A stretch of 64,000 nucleotides of DNA from Linyphia triangularis (GCA_963978545.1 OZ021725.1:90879305-90943304), one strand, 5' to 3'; shown: positions 24,545 to 37,535, counted from the stretch's first letter. The notes: a model not told the origin generated them from the letters alone. Numbers and translations are program-made.

Positions 24545-25537
24545 GTTTTCTGTTAGGAAGTAAGTTTAATCTATAAATTCTGCATTGGGCAGTCCACAAA
24601 TCCATAGGAGAGCGAGGGGGTAGAGATCTCTTCTGAACATTGCAAACCATCTCACACATGCTCCATAATGTTCATGTCTGAGGATTTAGGTGGCCAACAG
24701 AGATGTCTTAAGTCAAAAGAGTATTCCTGGAGCCAGTTCGTAGCAACTCCCGACGTGTGGGGTGTCGCATTATCTTGCTAGAATTGTCCAAGTCCGGCCG
24801 AATGCTCTATGGACATGAATGAGTGCAGGTGATTGGGCAGGATGCTTACGTACCTGTAACCTGTCAGAGTCGTCTCTAAGCGTATCAGGGATCCCATATC
24901 GAGGCCAACTACATAAGTCTCATACCGTCACCGAAGTTCCACCAGCTTGAACAGTCCCCTGTAGACATGTAGGGTTCATGGATTCATAAGGTTGTTTCCA
25001 TATCCATGCACGTCCATCTGCTCGATACAACTGTCAACGAGACTCATCAGACCAGGCAATGTATTTCCAGTCATCAACATTCTAATGGCGGTATTTGCGG
25101 GCCCAGACGAGTCGTAAAGCCTTGTGCCGTGCAGACAACAAGGATACACAAGTTGGTACACACATGTCAATGATGGTCCTTTGAACTGTTTGTACGCGGG
25201 ACACTTGTTGATGCCCCAGCAATGAAATCCTCGGCAATTTGTGAAAGTGTTGTACTTCTATCTTGTTTAAGGATTCTCCTTAGTCTTCGATGGTCCCGTT
25301 CTTCCACGGTCTTTTCCCGGTCGCACTGATGTCTGAGAATTGATGTTTTACCAGATAATTGATATTCACGGTACTCTCATAAAATGGTCGTTGGCGAAAA
25401 TACAAATTTCTTCAACACCTCTGAGATACTATGTCCCATCTCTCGAGTGCCGACTATAACGTCACGTTCAAGTCCCTTAAATTTTGATAATATGCCATTG
25501 TAGCAATAGGAATCGATCCAACAGCTTTGTCAGACAT
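24545..25537 (-). pseudogene. Decayed Tc1/mariner transposase, DD36E-type
   Basis: Read on the minus strand this is a Tc1-like transposase relic. From the putative start (ATG at 25537) it has a helix-turn-helix-like N region, then WKYIAWSDESR with the first catalytic Asp (25046-25048), QDNATPHTS with the second Asp (24772-24774), and PPKSSDMNIMEHV with the Glu (24661-24663). There are 36 residues between the second Asp and the Glu, more than the 34 usual in Tc1 and as described for the DD36E (Incomer) group. Stops interrupt the frame, for example at 25034-25036 and 24571-24573. The first-to-second Asp distance (274 nt) is not a multiple of three, so at least one frameshift exists. The C-terminus is truncated or unalignable past about 24550. 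Terminal inverted repeats were not found. It cannot encode an active enzyme. Confidence 0.88.
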
Positions 25538-25649
25538 CTGTTGTCTTATATCGTAGCTTAAGATTACATCGCATAACTCTGATTGATGGCATATCTCCCT
25601 TATTTGCAAACGCACGCCTGTAGCAGTTTTTCTGAATCTTCAGTGTATA

Positions 25650-26425
25650 TAGTGTAACAAAAGTGTCACTTGATATTTTTTTTATATCTCTTGAAGTTAT
25701 TAGTAGATGGAAGTATAATCAGAAGTGGTAAAATAACCTACTACGAGGAAATTTAAAAATGATGAAAGTGGTCTATATTTCCCAAACCCTTAGAAAAGGT
25801 TAAATAACACGAATTGTCACTTTGCAAGGTTGGAAATCATTACATTTATTTAATTGTTTTAATATTATCGATAACTATTTGGATGATTCTATAAGAAATT
25901 TTTTTATCAAAATTATATTATGACGATTATGATTTTGAAAAATATATGTTAGTTTGTTATTTAAGTGATGTAACAGTCAATTTTAATTCAAACAATTTTA
26001 TTGGTCGGGTTTTTAGTTTAAAATTTTTACTTTGGGACTAGTACTCGTTTATACTAGTACTGGACATCAATTTATCTTGAATTTCACACTAATTTTAAAA
26101 AAAACAAAAAACATTTTGTTTTCAAATATTTTGAAAGTTGAATCTTTGTTTTTTTAAGAGTGATAGAAGAAAAGTTAATTAAGAGTGATAAGAAGAAAAT
26201 GAAAAGAAAGTGGAAAGAAGAAAGGGAGGATAACATTAGGTATGATAGAAATAGTCAAGAGCTATATTAAAAAAAGTAAAAAAAGAGAGGATAAAAAGAG
26301 TAAAGTTTTCTTAAAGAGAGAAAAAACAGAAAAGGGATTGTAGAAACAAAATTAGAGAAGAGAAAATAGAGGGAGAAAGAAAATAGATGAAAAGAGAGAG
26401 GGGGATGGAAAATGTGAAAAAAAGA
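25650..26425. other. AT-rich stretch grading into purine-rich DNA
   Basis: 25650-26130 is AT-rich without features. From about 26150 the + strand becomes strongly purine-rich (AGAAGAAAATGAAAAGAAAG), leading into the minisatellite. Confidence 0.5.
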
Positions 26426-26426
26426 G

Positions 26427-28058
26427 ATGAGAGAAGGGTGATGTGAGAGGAGATATATGAGAGGAGATGGGTGAGAGGAAATAGGGGAAAGGAGATAGAT
26501 GAGAGGAGATAGATGAGAGGAGATAGATGAGAGGAGACGGATGAGAGGAGAAAGATGGGAGGAGATAGATGAGAGGAGATAGTTGAGAGGAGATAGATGA
26601 GAGGAGATAGATGAGAGGAGATACATGAGAGGAGACAGATGAGAGGAGATAGTTGAGAGGAGATAGATGAGAGAAGATAGATGAGAGGAAATAGTTGAGA
26701 GGAGATAGATGAGAGGAGATAGATGAGAGGAGATAGATGAGAGGAGACAGATGAGAGGAGATATATGAGAGGAGACAGATGAGAGGAGAAAGATGAGAGG
26801 AGATAGATGAGAGGAGACAGATGAGAGGAGATAGATGAGAGGAGACAGATGAGAGGAGATACATGAGAGGAGACAGATGAGAGGAGATAGTTGAGAGGAG
26901 ATAGATGAGAGAAGATAGATGAGATGAAATAGTTGAGAGGAGATAGATGAGAGGAGATAGATGAGAGGAGATAGATGAGAGGAGACAGATGAGAGGAGAC
27001 AGATGAGAGGAGACAGATGAGAGGAGACAGATGAGAGGAGATAGATGAGAGGAGATAGTTGAGAGGAGATAGATGAGAGAAGGTAGATGAGAGGAGATAG
27101 TTGAGAGGAGATAGATGAGAGAAGATAGATGAGAGGAGATAGTTGAGAGGAGATAGTTGAGAGAAGATAGATGAGAGGAGATAGTTGAGAGGAGATAGTT
27201 GAGAGGAGATAGATGAGAGGAGATAGATGAGAGGAGATAGATGAGAGGAGACAGATGAGAGGAGATACATGAGAGGAGACAGATGAGAGGAGATAGTTGA
27301 GAGGAGATAGATGAGAGAAGATAGATGAGATGAAATAGTTGAGAGGAGATAGATGAGAGGAGATAGATGAGAGGAGATAGATGAGAGGAGACAGATGAGA
27401 GGAGACAGATGAGAGGAGACAGATGAGAGGAGATAGATGAGAGGAGATAGTTGAGAGGAGATAGTTGAGAGGAGATAGATGAGAGAAGGTAGATGAGAGG
27501 AGATAGTTGAGAGGAGATAGATGAGAGAAGATAGATGAGAGGAGATATTTGAGAGGAGATAGTTGAGAGGAGATAGATGAGAGGAGATAGATGAGAGGAG
27601 ACATATGAGAGGAGACAGATGAGAGGAGATAGTTGAGAGGAGATAGATGAGAGGAGATAGATGAGAGGAGACATATGAGAGGAGACAGATGAGAGGAGAT
27701 AGTTGAGAGGAGATAGATGAGAGGAGACAGATGAGAGGAGACAGATGAGAGGAGATAGATGAGAGGAGATAGTTGAGAGGAGATAGTTGAGAGGAGATAG
27801 ATGAGAGAAGGTAGATGAGAGGAGATAGTTGAGAGGAGACAGATGAGAGGAGACAGATGAGAGGAGACAGATGAGAGGAGACAGATGAGAGGAGACAGAT
27901 GAGAGGAGACAGATGAGAGGAGACAGATGAGAGGAGACAGATGAGAGGAGACAGATGAGAGGAGACAGATGAGAGGAGACGGATGAGAGGAGATGGATGA
28001 GAGGAGATGGATGAGAGGAGATAGATGATAGGAGATAGTTGAGAGGAGATAGAGGAGA
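26427..28058. repeat. 14-bp minisatellite, ~110-115 copies, with higher-order repeats
   Basis: The unit is AGAYAGWTGAGAGG, 14 bp, with a few positions varying (C/T at 4, A/T at 7, and GAGAAGA or GGAAATA variants). Rare variants recur at fixed distances: GAGATGAAAT at 26921 and 27327, and GAGAGAAGGTAG at 27075 and 27481, are both 406 bp apart, equal to 29 units. Further copies lie at other multiples of 14 (26683, 27803). So blocks of about 29 units were copied as a whole. The eastern end (27840-27970) is a near-homogeneous run of AGACAGATGAGAGG. Minus-strand readings of 319-575 codons (SPLIYLLSS period) are artefacts, because 42 bp equals three units. Confidence 0.95.
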
Positions 28059-28320
28059 GGATAGGTAGACAGAAGTCAAAAGAGAGAAGAAAAATAAGAA
28101 AATAGGTAGTAAGGGAGAGGTTAAATAATAGAGTATCGCTATTTACATTTATTCAAAGCCTTTATATTAAAGAGAAGAGAGTCTTTAAAATCAAATCGTA
28201 ATATTCATTCATTTTATCTATTAAATTCATTTAAGAAGGTTTTTTTTTTATTAAAATTGATGTAATTATAAACTCAATACCAGATAGACGTAAAAAAAAA
28301 TCTCCTTGAGTATAATTCGA
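28059..28320. other. Purine-rich then AT-rich transition, no gene
   Basis: The edge of the minisatellite decays into AT-rich DNA. Nothing else is seen. Confidence 0.4.
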
Positions 28321-28329
28321 GGTGTTAAT

Positions 28330-29040
28330 TTATTTCACGCAATAGAACGATTCTTTAAAAAAAAAAACATCCCTCTTCATTAACACCTTCTAAAACACAC
28401 TCGAAAAATCTCACTTTCAAAGCGCTTAATTACTTTTAAAACAAATTAAGACAACAAAAATTACCGCTGCGAAAATCAAGCGAAAGTTTTCCTGACAGCG
28501 AATTTGATTACCAATTAACAAATTAAAAGAATTATGACTCGGACCACAAAAAGTTAATAGAAAATCAATGCTCGCAATTATTTAATAAGCTGGAAACCTT
28601 AAAAAGCGCCCTGCAAAGATTCGCAGTCCGCACATTTACGAGTCTGTCCATGACATGTTCCCGTTCAAAACCCTTCTTTGTATAGCTTCTTCCCTTAAAT
28701 CTGACATTTTCCTAATTAGTCTTCCTCTTCTTGGAGTTATAAGGATGATTTTTTCCTTTGTTTTCGTATCGTTTTAATTAAAGAAAACAAAAGAGCCAGT
28801 GAATTCAAGTGCTTATTTGCCCAGGGCGATTTCTTATACAACACGTATCAACCTTCTGCCAATGTATCGTTTCCCCATGTAACAAGCCCCTGATATCGAA
28901 TTCAGACGCAATCGAGGAGCCTAGTAAAAGAACAGTGGAGTTTTTCTGTTCCTGATTCTGGGGATGAATATTACTTCGTTAGTCGCGTATTAAACCTTTT
29001 TTACGAGTAGTTGTTCTTTTCCAAGATATTATAAACTGCA
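28330..29040. other. Skew-flip island 11 (AATTA-rich core)
   Basis: The left flank (28370-28420) is A+C-rich (ACACCTTCTAAAACACACTC). The core 28420-28900 holds GCTTAATTAC, CCAATTAACAAATTAA and other AATTA words. The right flank from 28930 is G+T-rich. No coding reading. Candidate regulatory element. Confidence 0.45.
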
Positions 29041-31550
29041 TAAGTGCTGCTTTTGACGCTTAAGCTTTTGTATTTCTTTCAAGAGATAGGTCTTTTTTCC
29101 CGTGTTCTGTGTTTAATTAAATATCGCCCTTTTATGCAATTAATGACTTTGTGAAAATATCCAGCTTGATACTTAAAAGCGAACTTAAGCACACAAAAAA
29201 CTGTTTTTATACTACTTAATCCGCAGTGAAAAGAAAGTGTTTATTCTTGTAAAAATTAAGCGTTTTGGTAGATAGATTCTTTTTTGTTTATTTTTCTTTT
29301 TCTCCATCGGAGTTTTGTCGAAATTTTATTTGATACTTCAGCTCTGCTTTAGGCTCTTTTTTGCACGCACTCTTCGTCAATAAATCTTATCCTGATTGTT
29401 TGAAAACTAGCTTAGCTTTATAAAACAGTAAATATGTTTTATGAAAGGAGCCGAAGATTATCGCCATTATTTTAATTCCTCTTTTGCTTCTGACAAAGGC
29501 AAGGAGGCTTTAATGGGTTTAGTTGTTTCTGTCCTGTTTTCGGTTCCTAGGTTTCAATGCTTTGTACCAATTATAATCCTCTCCACAAATGAATGAATTT
29601 TTAAATTTGTGTTTCAATATTTTATGTTTGCGTACTTGTCTAAGAATTATTTTTAAAAGGCATTTTAAGTGAAGCTTTGTGAGTGTCTGAAACTATTCAT
29701 TAAATATGAATTGTTTTGAAATCGTCCACGAATTATTTTTATCACCATTTTAGCAGATGGAACTTATTAGATTAAAGTTATTTTTTTTATTAGTGTCATT
29801 AATTTTTCTACATTCAGAGAACTTCAGTTTCTGATAACTTTTAACCAGCTTAATTTGTTTTAACATTATTGGAGGAATTAAATATATATTTATATAAAAA
29901 AAAAACGTAACAAAATGTCTGAAATGCTTTGAATATGAATTTTAGATTCACAAAATAAGAGGACAATGAAGTTGATTATAAGAGGACTAAACATAAAATG
30001 ACAGTCACTTAATAAAAAATCAAGTTGTAAAATTAGGGGTGTGGAACATCGCAAACTTTTAATTATAAAACAATACTGATCACTACATTTAAATTTGACC
30101 TGTTAAACAGTGTTATTAGCATTTTCATATTTTCATTCATTTGAAAAAAAATTCAGTTTGCAAAAAAGTTTACATGGGTAAAAAAAAATGAAATTTGGCG
30201 ATATTCTTTTTGGAAGTTCTTACATTATCCTTCCTTATAAGTGAAACAGAAAAGAGAGGGGAGACGGTAGTTGATGAGTGATGCTCAAGGGAAGAGGATT
30301 CTATTATAGACATTCGTATTTACACTTTTTTAAGCATTTTTACGGGAATTTCAGCTGTGGGAATTTTTAGAAGACTTTAAGAGGCATTACCATAGCAATT
30401 TTGATAGCAAAAACGTGTGAGCCGTTTTTTAGTAATTGCTGAAAAACATGATTTTTACATGTTTTGCTCATGCGCAATATTGACGAAAACCTCAGTGACA
30501 GGTCTCATGGGCACCACTATCCCGTACACTAATTTTTAACATCGTAGGTCAATTCGGTCGGAAAGTTATACTGACCATGTACACACAGGCAGACATTTTT
30601 TCTAGACCACTTTTTTGAAGTCAAAATGTTCCAAAACATGGAGAAATGCAATTTTTTTTTAAACAAAAGCAATACTTTCATTAACCTATGTTAGCATATG
30701 CATAATTGAAAGTAAAAAGCTGTCATTAGTTTATCATAGGACATTAGATGAGGTACACTTATAGAATAGTTTAGCCAAATACATTTTAGTTGTTGATAGA
30801 TAAAGAAATATTATCTTAAGATATTTTATTAAGATATCTCTATCTTAAGATATCTGTAAGATTTTCAAATCGAGGATTGCAATATTATATATATGTTCCA
30901 TCAAAAAGTAAAATTACTATCAATGGTCAAATGATAAGTCCAGTGCAAAGAATGGAATGGAATTTGTTCAAATATTGACTTGAGATTTTACGCACTCCCA
31001 CATACGATTTTACTCCTCAATGAATGAGTATAGAAAGGTACAAAGATCTTTGTTGTAATAAAGAAATAGCTTGTTAATTACACTTGTTGGTGCAGGAAGT
31101 AATTTAAAGAAACTTTTGTTGGCTCTCTATTTAGCTGGGATGTGAAAACGGCAGAAATCAGAAGTATTTAAAGTAGGAATTAATTTAATATATTTTGAGT
31201 ACTTTCTAGAGTTATACAAGTTTGTGATAAATCTTTATTTTAAACCCTACGACAACATAAAATTGTACAAGTGAAGCTATTTTTAAAACTATTATTTGAA
31301 TTAATTAAGTTAATAATTATTCATATCTTCTTATAAAATTTAAAAACGAATAAATCATTAGCGTATTAATTAGCAGAATTTCTCTCATAAAAATATACTA
31401 ATAGCTTTTATTTAAATTACTCTAATTAAAAATGCCACTTCTACAAATTAATCCATATTAATAAGATAAAGCGTCTGTGTTTGAGTGCATAGAAAGCTAT
31501 TTCTATTAAAATTTTATTAAGTTTTTTTAATTATTTAAAAAAAAATTCTC
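29041..31550. other. AT-rich stretch, partly T-rich; possible dispersed repeat fragment
   Basis: 29041-29560 is T-rich on the + strand. At 30340-30660 there is more complex sequence (TGCTCATGCGCAATATTGAC, CAGTGACAGGTCTCATGG, ACACAGGCAGACATTTTTTC) that has the look of a dispersed-repeat fragment, but I cannot place it. Overlapping TATCTTAAGATAT words occur at 30812-30853. No gene seen. Confidence 0.35.
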
Positions 31551-31557
31551 AAAATGG

Positions 31558-31762
31558 TTTATAATAGGTGTAGTACTCTGAAATGTTTAACATAGGTAGT
31601 TTTTGCCTTCTAAATGGAGTTTTTACAAACAGAATTTTACATTTTTTTTTAAATTCTAATAGGTTTCTATAGTGACTTCTAATAGGCGTAGATCTCTGAC
31701 ATTTTCAACATAAACAGGATTGGAGTTTTGAAAAATAGAATGCTAAAATTAATTTTTTTTAA
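31558..31762 (+). repeat. Degenerate direct repeat, ~115-120 bp unit, 2 copies
   Basis: TAATAGGTGTAGTACTCTGA...ACATAGGTAG...GGAGTTTTTACAAACAGAAT recurs as TAATAGGCGTAGATCTCTGA...ACATAAACAG...GGAGTTTTGAAAAATAGAAT. Both end in a T-run. Confidence 0.6.
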
Positions 31763-31969
31763 AAATTAATGTAAAATTAATATCATTGACGTGCGAATCT
31801 ATTCTTGCGTATCTATTAACTTTTCAGCGAGTGAAAAGAGCATGTGTTTGCATTGCAATAAAACTTTTAGAGAGCGAAGTGAACTTTGGTTTACTTAGCA
31901 ATACTCTCTTTATTAATAAGCTTAAATGAATTGAAAATGATGAAATCGGTTTCCAACATTCAGTCTTTA

Positions 31970-32720
31970 GTAAACACAATAGCATAAGAAACACAACACA
32001 ACACAATTAAAACACCGAACCAAACAATACCCATAATTAATTAAAACAGTTCAGTAAGAAAAACATCAACTCACTTTAAGAAATACCTTTTTCTAAAATA
32101 TAACAACTACAACTTTCAGCATTCAATTCAAACCTCAATTACCACTGCTATAAATTAACGAACACTTGAATTACCAAACCTTATCTTGAGAAGCAACCAG
32201 GAACAAAAGCTTACACTTTTTTAAACACCCCATCCAACATATTGCACTCCTCATTGAAAAGCATCGTCTGAAAAGGGATGGAGAATCAAGATTCCAATAC
32301 TCACTTTCAATTGAAAGCAAAGAGCAAGGAAACAAGAACCACAATCTTCAAACGGAAGGTTTTCACTTTTATCGGTTTCACTCCCTCCCATTCGAAATAG
32401 GGTGGCTATCGGGTGTTTGCATCTGTTTCTCTGAATACCCAATTCCAACAAAAGACCCCGTCTTCACTTCTATTCCTTTGCAATTATGAAGAATGCGGAA
32501 ACGTTCGATTAAGAGAACGACTTCTGTATCCGTTCCACTCCCCTTTATCCACTAATGACGGATTCTTTCCAGGTTCGATTCCGTTGTTGTTACTCCCCCT
32601 TGAGTCTTGTCTGTGGTGTTATTGTGGAAAGGATGAGAATTGACAACAATGAATGAATTGCATTGTATGGGGACTTTCTCTGAGTTTCGGTTTTCAACTG
32701 AAACTGGTGAGAAAATATTA
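31970..32720. other. Skew-flip island 12
   Basis: By hand count, 31981-32040 has 34 A, 16 C, 3 G and 7 T. The right side (32595-32700) is G+T-rich. The core 32250-32580 is base-balanced. Overlapping readings of 66 and 76 codons on opposite strands have no recognised domain. A B-box-like GGTTCGATTCC at 32572-32582 is discussed among rejected items. Confidence 0.5.
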
Positions 32721-33880
32721 AAGTCCGTTTTTTTGTGCTCCTCAACATACTAATTTTCTATAAGGGATTTTTTTTAAAAACTTTTTCAAATCCAAGTCTA
32801 CTTAGTTCTACAAAGAATACATTTGTAATTTACCAAAAATGCAACATTAATAATGATGGAAAAAGAGATCCTAAAAGTTTTTAATGCTATAATAAAATAA
32901 ATTCAAGTTTAAGAAAAGTTAAATTGGGGAAAATCCTAGAAATTTGAAAACGTGGATGATATTATTTGTTGTCACTTGATCCAAAATGAATAAATTGTGT
33001 GGTTTGATTAAAATTTTAATTAAAATGGTAGGAGCATTTCTTATATAACTTCGATTAATTTTCTTTATCATCAATACTAGTACAACAAAAGACTTTTTTT
33101 TATGACACTTCGTGGTATGTATGGTGTTTTCGTGATTAAAAGATTCATAAGAAGCAATTATAAATATTAAATATATATTTTTTTACAGTTTTTAATGGAG
33201 TCTCTTCGAATCTTATTCTCTTACTAACAAAATCCTATAGTCTAGGAAAGGTCAAAAATGCTTTACAATAATTTTATAACAATCAGGCAAATAGTGTCGC
33301 GGGTGGCAATTTGGTAACGGTACTTTGATCGCGAAAATCGCTGAAAGAACCACCAACATTCTTGGTGGCAGTAGTCAGTTACATTTTATAGTTTTTTTTA
33401 TTATTTATTCATTAGTTTAGAAACAGGATTAATTTGTATTGTAAGATGCCGGCAACGTCTCATTTGTAATGTTTGGTAGTTACTCTTTCGAAGACAAAAA
33501 ATATAAGCCATCATTAGAAGATGGTTCAAAACTTTTTCCTGCTCACTATTACGACCTTTTAATGTTAAAATCTACTTTGCTTAACAATTATGCATTTACA
33601 GAAACAAAACAAAGCAAAAAAATATTGGGATATGATGTTTAGCTGATGCTGTAATATCTATGTATTTACCGGCGTATATACACTACTGAGACAATACTTT
33701 AGATGGGGCCAATGTTAAATGTTTAGGTTTTTAAAAAGGAAGTTCTAGAAAAATTACACATTCTCTCCTATGCTTTATTATTTGTTTCAATTTAAAACCT
33801 GTATATAATTTTGAGAAGGTCCTTATGGAAGTAACTAAAATTATAAATTTCGACGCATAATATTTTACACTATACGGTAT
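32721..33880. other. AT-rich stretch, no gene
   Basis: AT-rich DNA. A slightly more complex patch at 33290-33490 (GTGTCGCGGGTGGCAATTTGG) is not recognised. Confidence 0.4.
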
Positions 33881-33887
33881 AAAAGTT

Positions 33888-33980
33888 TTATAATTATACC
33901 TATATATAAATCTATCATTTATATATAGGTTTATACCTATATATAAATCTATCATTTATACATAGGTATAATTATAAATC
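33888..33980. repeat. Palindromic tandem repeat, ~36-bp unit
   Basis: ACCTATATATAAATCTATCA occurs twice (33898 and 33935 regions), and the far end TACATAGGTATAATTATAA is the inverse of the near end TTATAATTATACCTATATA. The block is therefore both a two-copy direct repeat and an inverted repeat of about 90 bp. Confidence 0.75.
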
Positions 33981-34059
33981 ATTTAAGAAAAAGGTACAAG
34001 AAGTCAGACCATATTCATTGTAGACTATAAACGTCTGCTACAAACTGCAACATTCTTCA

Positions 34060-34670
34060 AATAAAGTTCACGGGTTGAAAATACAAAATTTGAACCTAAT
34101 ACAAATTATAGAGTCAGTGCAGAAAGTTATTTTAGGTAGTATTATGATGATATTACAAACTGTGATATCTCAAAACTCTTTTCACAAAACCCAATTTCAA
34201 TTTATATCAGCATCATTTCTAAATTCAAATCAAAAGCATTCTACATCATGCATTAAAGACACAATGAGTCCAACAACTGGTTGCTGTAGCACTTTGCAGT
34301 CGCACCCTTCTTAAAACGACCGAAGGGGGTGGGTGATGAAAGAGGGGAATTGCAAAAGCAAATTGTAAAATCGAATCGAATCATTTCAGCCGAAATGGGA
34401 CTTCGCCCATTCCCATTGTCCCGGAATTAAGCAACAAGAACCGGGAGAATGAGGTTATGACTTGTGGCTTCCGGATGCCAAATTAATATTGGCTAAGCTA
34501 TCAAGAGGAAAAGAGGGAAAGAACATTGTTCTCCTTTTAGTTGATCGATGCGACCACTTACTTGCAATGCAATATTGCTGTTATCTGTTCGTTTGTGAGG
34601 AGTTGTAGATGGAGATATTAAGGGTAAAAAAATTGTTTGTCATTGTTTTCGTTGTTTAAAAAACTGATTG
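34060..34670. other. Skew-flip island 13
   Basis: The left flank is A+C-rich (34180-34280) and the right flank is G+T-rich (34570-34660). The core 34310-34560 includes CCGGAATTAAGC. The core order is atypical: a G-run cluster (34325-34348) precedes a C-rich segment (34398-34425). Confidence 0.45.
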
Positions 34671-35896
34671 AGTCATAATAAAAGCATGTAGTACAAATTT
34701 AATGATGTACGCTAAATCCTGAATGATATCCAATGAAAATTTAATGATGTCTCTAAAAAGTAGGTTGAAAATAATGGATGAAAATTTCATTTTTGAAATT
34801 TTGCAATAAAATTGTTTTAATGAGCCAGGGTCTAATCTCTGCACATGACTACGTTTAATTATGAATGGAATAAATTATTATTACTTTTTACGTTATGAAA
34901 ATTATGAACTAAAATTATTCCGATTTAATACTAGACTATGCAGTAGAAAAGGTTAGTGATAGAAAAAAATATCTGGATTCTTAATTACCTTCTACTATTT
35001 TATTAATAGTTGACAGTGTTAAAAATGTTTTTCTTCTTTTGCTTCATGGCGCAAGATAGTGTATAATATGAGTCTGTATAGCTATTTGAAAAGAAAGAGT
35101 GATTTTGCTTCTTTTATAAGGCCACTTGATTAAAAATATTTTTATTTTTAGGGTACATTTGATTTCTGTTTTCGATTGTCCACTCACAAATCTGATCAAG
35201 TCTGTAATAAACTATGTGATATATCTCGTTTCACTGTAACACACTTAAGGAGGTAACAGTGTAAGCGAATTAAACTTTGATCGATAAAGCACGAATTGTT
35301 TATTTTTACATAAAAAAGAGGTTGTAATTTGTGCGATTCAATTGCAGTTAGTGCCTTTTCAAAAGTTTCGGTATTGATTCTAAGCAATTGGACTATCTTT
35401 ATTTAAATATTAAATTAACTTTCAAGAATCAAATGTTTTATTTGACTGTCATCGACTGAAAACAGTCGTCTGTGTGTTTTATAACAAAAAATTTTAATAA
35501 CCCAATTTTATATGAGCGTTTATTAAGAAAATAAATTAAAGTCAGAAATATATTTTAGGATAAAGAACTTCTTTTTGATGGATTCAGATATCTAAAAATA
35601 TAACACAAATATATAATTATTTTATTTTTGTTTAATGTAATTTAAACTATTAGGATACACATCGATTATACTAACACCTATTCATATTTATGAAAATGTG
35701 ACACAGTAATGCGCTCGACGTTAAACGTTACCGTTGACCAATGAACTTTTATGATTCAAGTAATTATATTTTTCAGAACAAACTACTCATAACTACCTAT
35801 ATTAATGTAAATTACTTCTCACGTTTATTACAAGATAATCTCGGATATTCAGGACTCAATCAGCATTAAGCCTTGCTCCCATCTTTTCAACAACAA

Positions 35897-35937
<41 letters not shown>

Positions 35938-36100
35938 TACATATTCGTATTACGCATTTTCCTTAGATCTCATTAATAATGAAACGATATCTTCTTCATA
36001 ACTTAAAAAACATATTTCAAAATAACGCAAGAAAAAAAAATAATAATTTAGTAAAAAAACCTTAAGCATTGACTAAGTCGTTAGGGAGTTTACGAATTAT
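34671..36100. other. AT-rich stretch, no gene
   Basis: AT-rich DNA with a run of 36 A at 35898-35933. Nothing else supported. Confidence 0.45.
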
Positions 36101-36109
36101 TTATAACGC

Positions 36110-36830
36110 ACATTTTCATAAAACTACTAAAAAACACCCTACCTCTACAAAAACACAATTCCTTAAAAAAAAAAGAAGATAAAAATGCTTTCTCCAGAAA
36201 AACATTTTACGACGTAACAAAATACATATAAAAAATATTTAAACTCGAGAAGATGTATTTCTTTTCTTCCTAACCGAGTCTCTATCACTCCTAACTCATC
36301 CCATGGGACTTAGAATAATGTTGCATCATTTACAATACGTGTTCATCTGCCTGTTGAGATAGGAAATGCAACAGTATCAGATCCTCTGGAGCTTGTTTGG
36401 TAGCGTATGCAGGAAATGTACGCAATCAAAGGATGGCTTTATGGACCCTCATATGGGCTACGTGCAGCTACACAACGAGCCTTGAGGGACCACATAAGAG
36501 TATTTTCGTATAGACTGGGCAGACAGATGATTGGAAAATATGAGTTAACTATCGCTTATAAACGTGAAAATAATCATCAGAATTGTTTCGAAGGTGATTG
36601 CTTTCCCTCGTTTTATTGCTGTTTAAAAAGGGGAGTTTAAAAAATAGAAAAATTTAGATTAAAAAAAAAATGGATGTAATTTGTATTGTAGGGATTTGTT
36701 GGTTCTTTGCATTTTTAAGTAATTGTCTATGGAGTTTGTGTAGTTGGATGCTGTGTTTCTACTAAGTAACAAACGATCTTTGCAGTTATTCATTAAATGA
36801 GAAAAATGTGGATGGTAGTTGTAAAAAAAA
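36110..36830. other. Skew-flip island 14
   Basis: Left flank A+C-rich (36130-36160, 36270-36300). Core 36300-36600 complex. Right flank G+T-rich (36690-36820). A 77-codon plus-strand reading (36407-36640) has no recognised domain and no supporting context. Confidence 0.4.
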
Positions 36831-37535
36831 AAAAATAGTTTTAAGATCTTTTTGTTTTTAAAAAGTACTCCGAATGTTTAAATTTTTTTTATTTGAGTAA
36901 GGTTTTTTACTTGCATTGGACATAAAAGTGACTAATTTCTTCGAATTTTTAAGTGAGCACTACTTTTGTTTATTATTAATACTAAATTTATTTGGATAAA
37001 AAAATTATATATTTGTAATTAAAAAATGAAGTATGGTTTCGTTATTGGTTTATACGAAAGAGAAAATTGTATGAGAAAGTTATGTTTATTACTTTGTGGG
37101 CTATTTTTTTTTTTTAATTATTATTGAGAATGTTTACTAAACCAGTATATCATTGCATTTTTGTGATTTCAACAAACTGAAAATTTTGAAAAAGTAATGT
37201 TTAAGTATCTAGGTGTACCACTACTATAACCTATATATACACTTGTATTTCATTAATTATCACTTTATTAAATTAATACTTAATGAAATTGAAAAATATT
37301 ATAAACGAAAAAATTGTTATTTTTATTTTTTTTAGTATAATCCATTTAATATTTATTTTTAAAACAATTTTTAACACAGTATTTTTCACTTTGTTGAAAA
37401 ACAACTCATCTTATTAGGTTGAAATTTAACAATAAATTTATTAAAAACTCAGCAGATCCATACAAAGTCTTACTCTTTTTATACCAAATTTAAAAAAGAA
37501 ATGCAACCTTAAATTTCGAGTAACTTTTAAATGTA
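36831..37535. other. AT-rich stretch, no gene
   Basis: Nothing recognised. Confidence 0.4.

Noticed and set aside
26427..28058. CRISPR-like regular repeats
   Set aside because: The repeats are contiguous 14-bp units without spacers, in eukaryotic DNA.
26267..28079. Minus-strand readings of 319-575 codons
   Set aside because: They arise from the 14-bp minisatellite read in three frames (SPLIYLLSS period); every frame is open because the unit complement lacks stops.
30340..30660. Possible transposon fragment
   Set aside because: More complex than its surroundings, but I found no inverted repeats, coding motif or second copy in the window.
32572..32582. GGTTCGATTCC, a perfect tRNA B box
   Set aside because: No A box at the right distance and no acceptor or anticodon stem around it.
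36407..36640. 77-codon plus reading
   Set aside because: The composition is plausible, but there is no recognised family, initiation context or partner exon.
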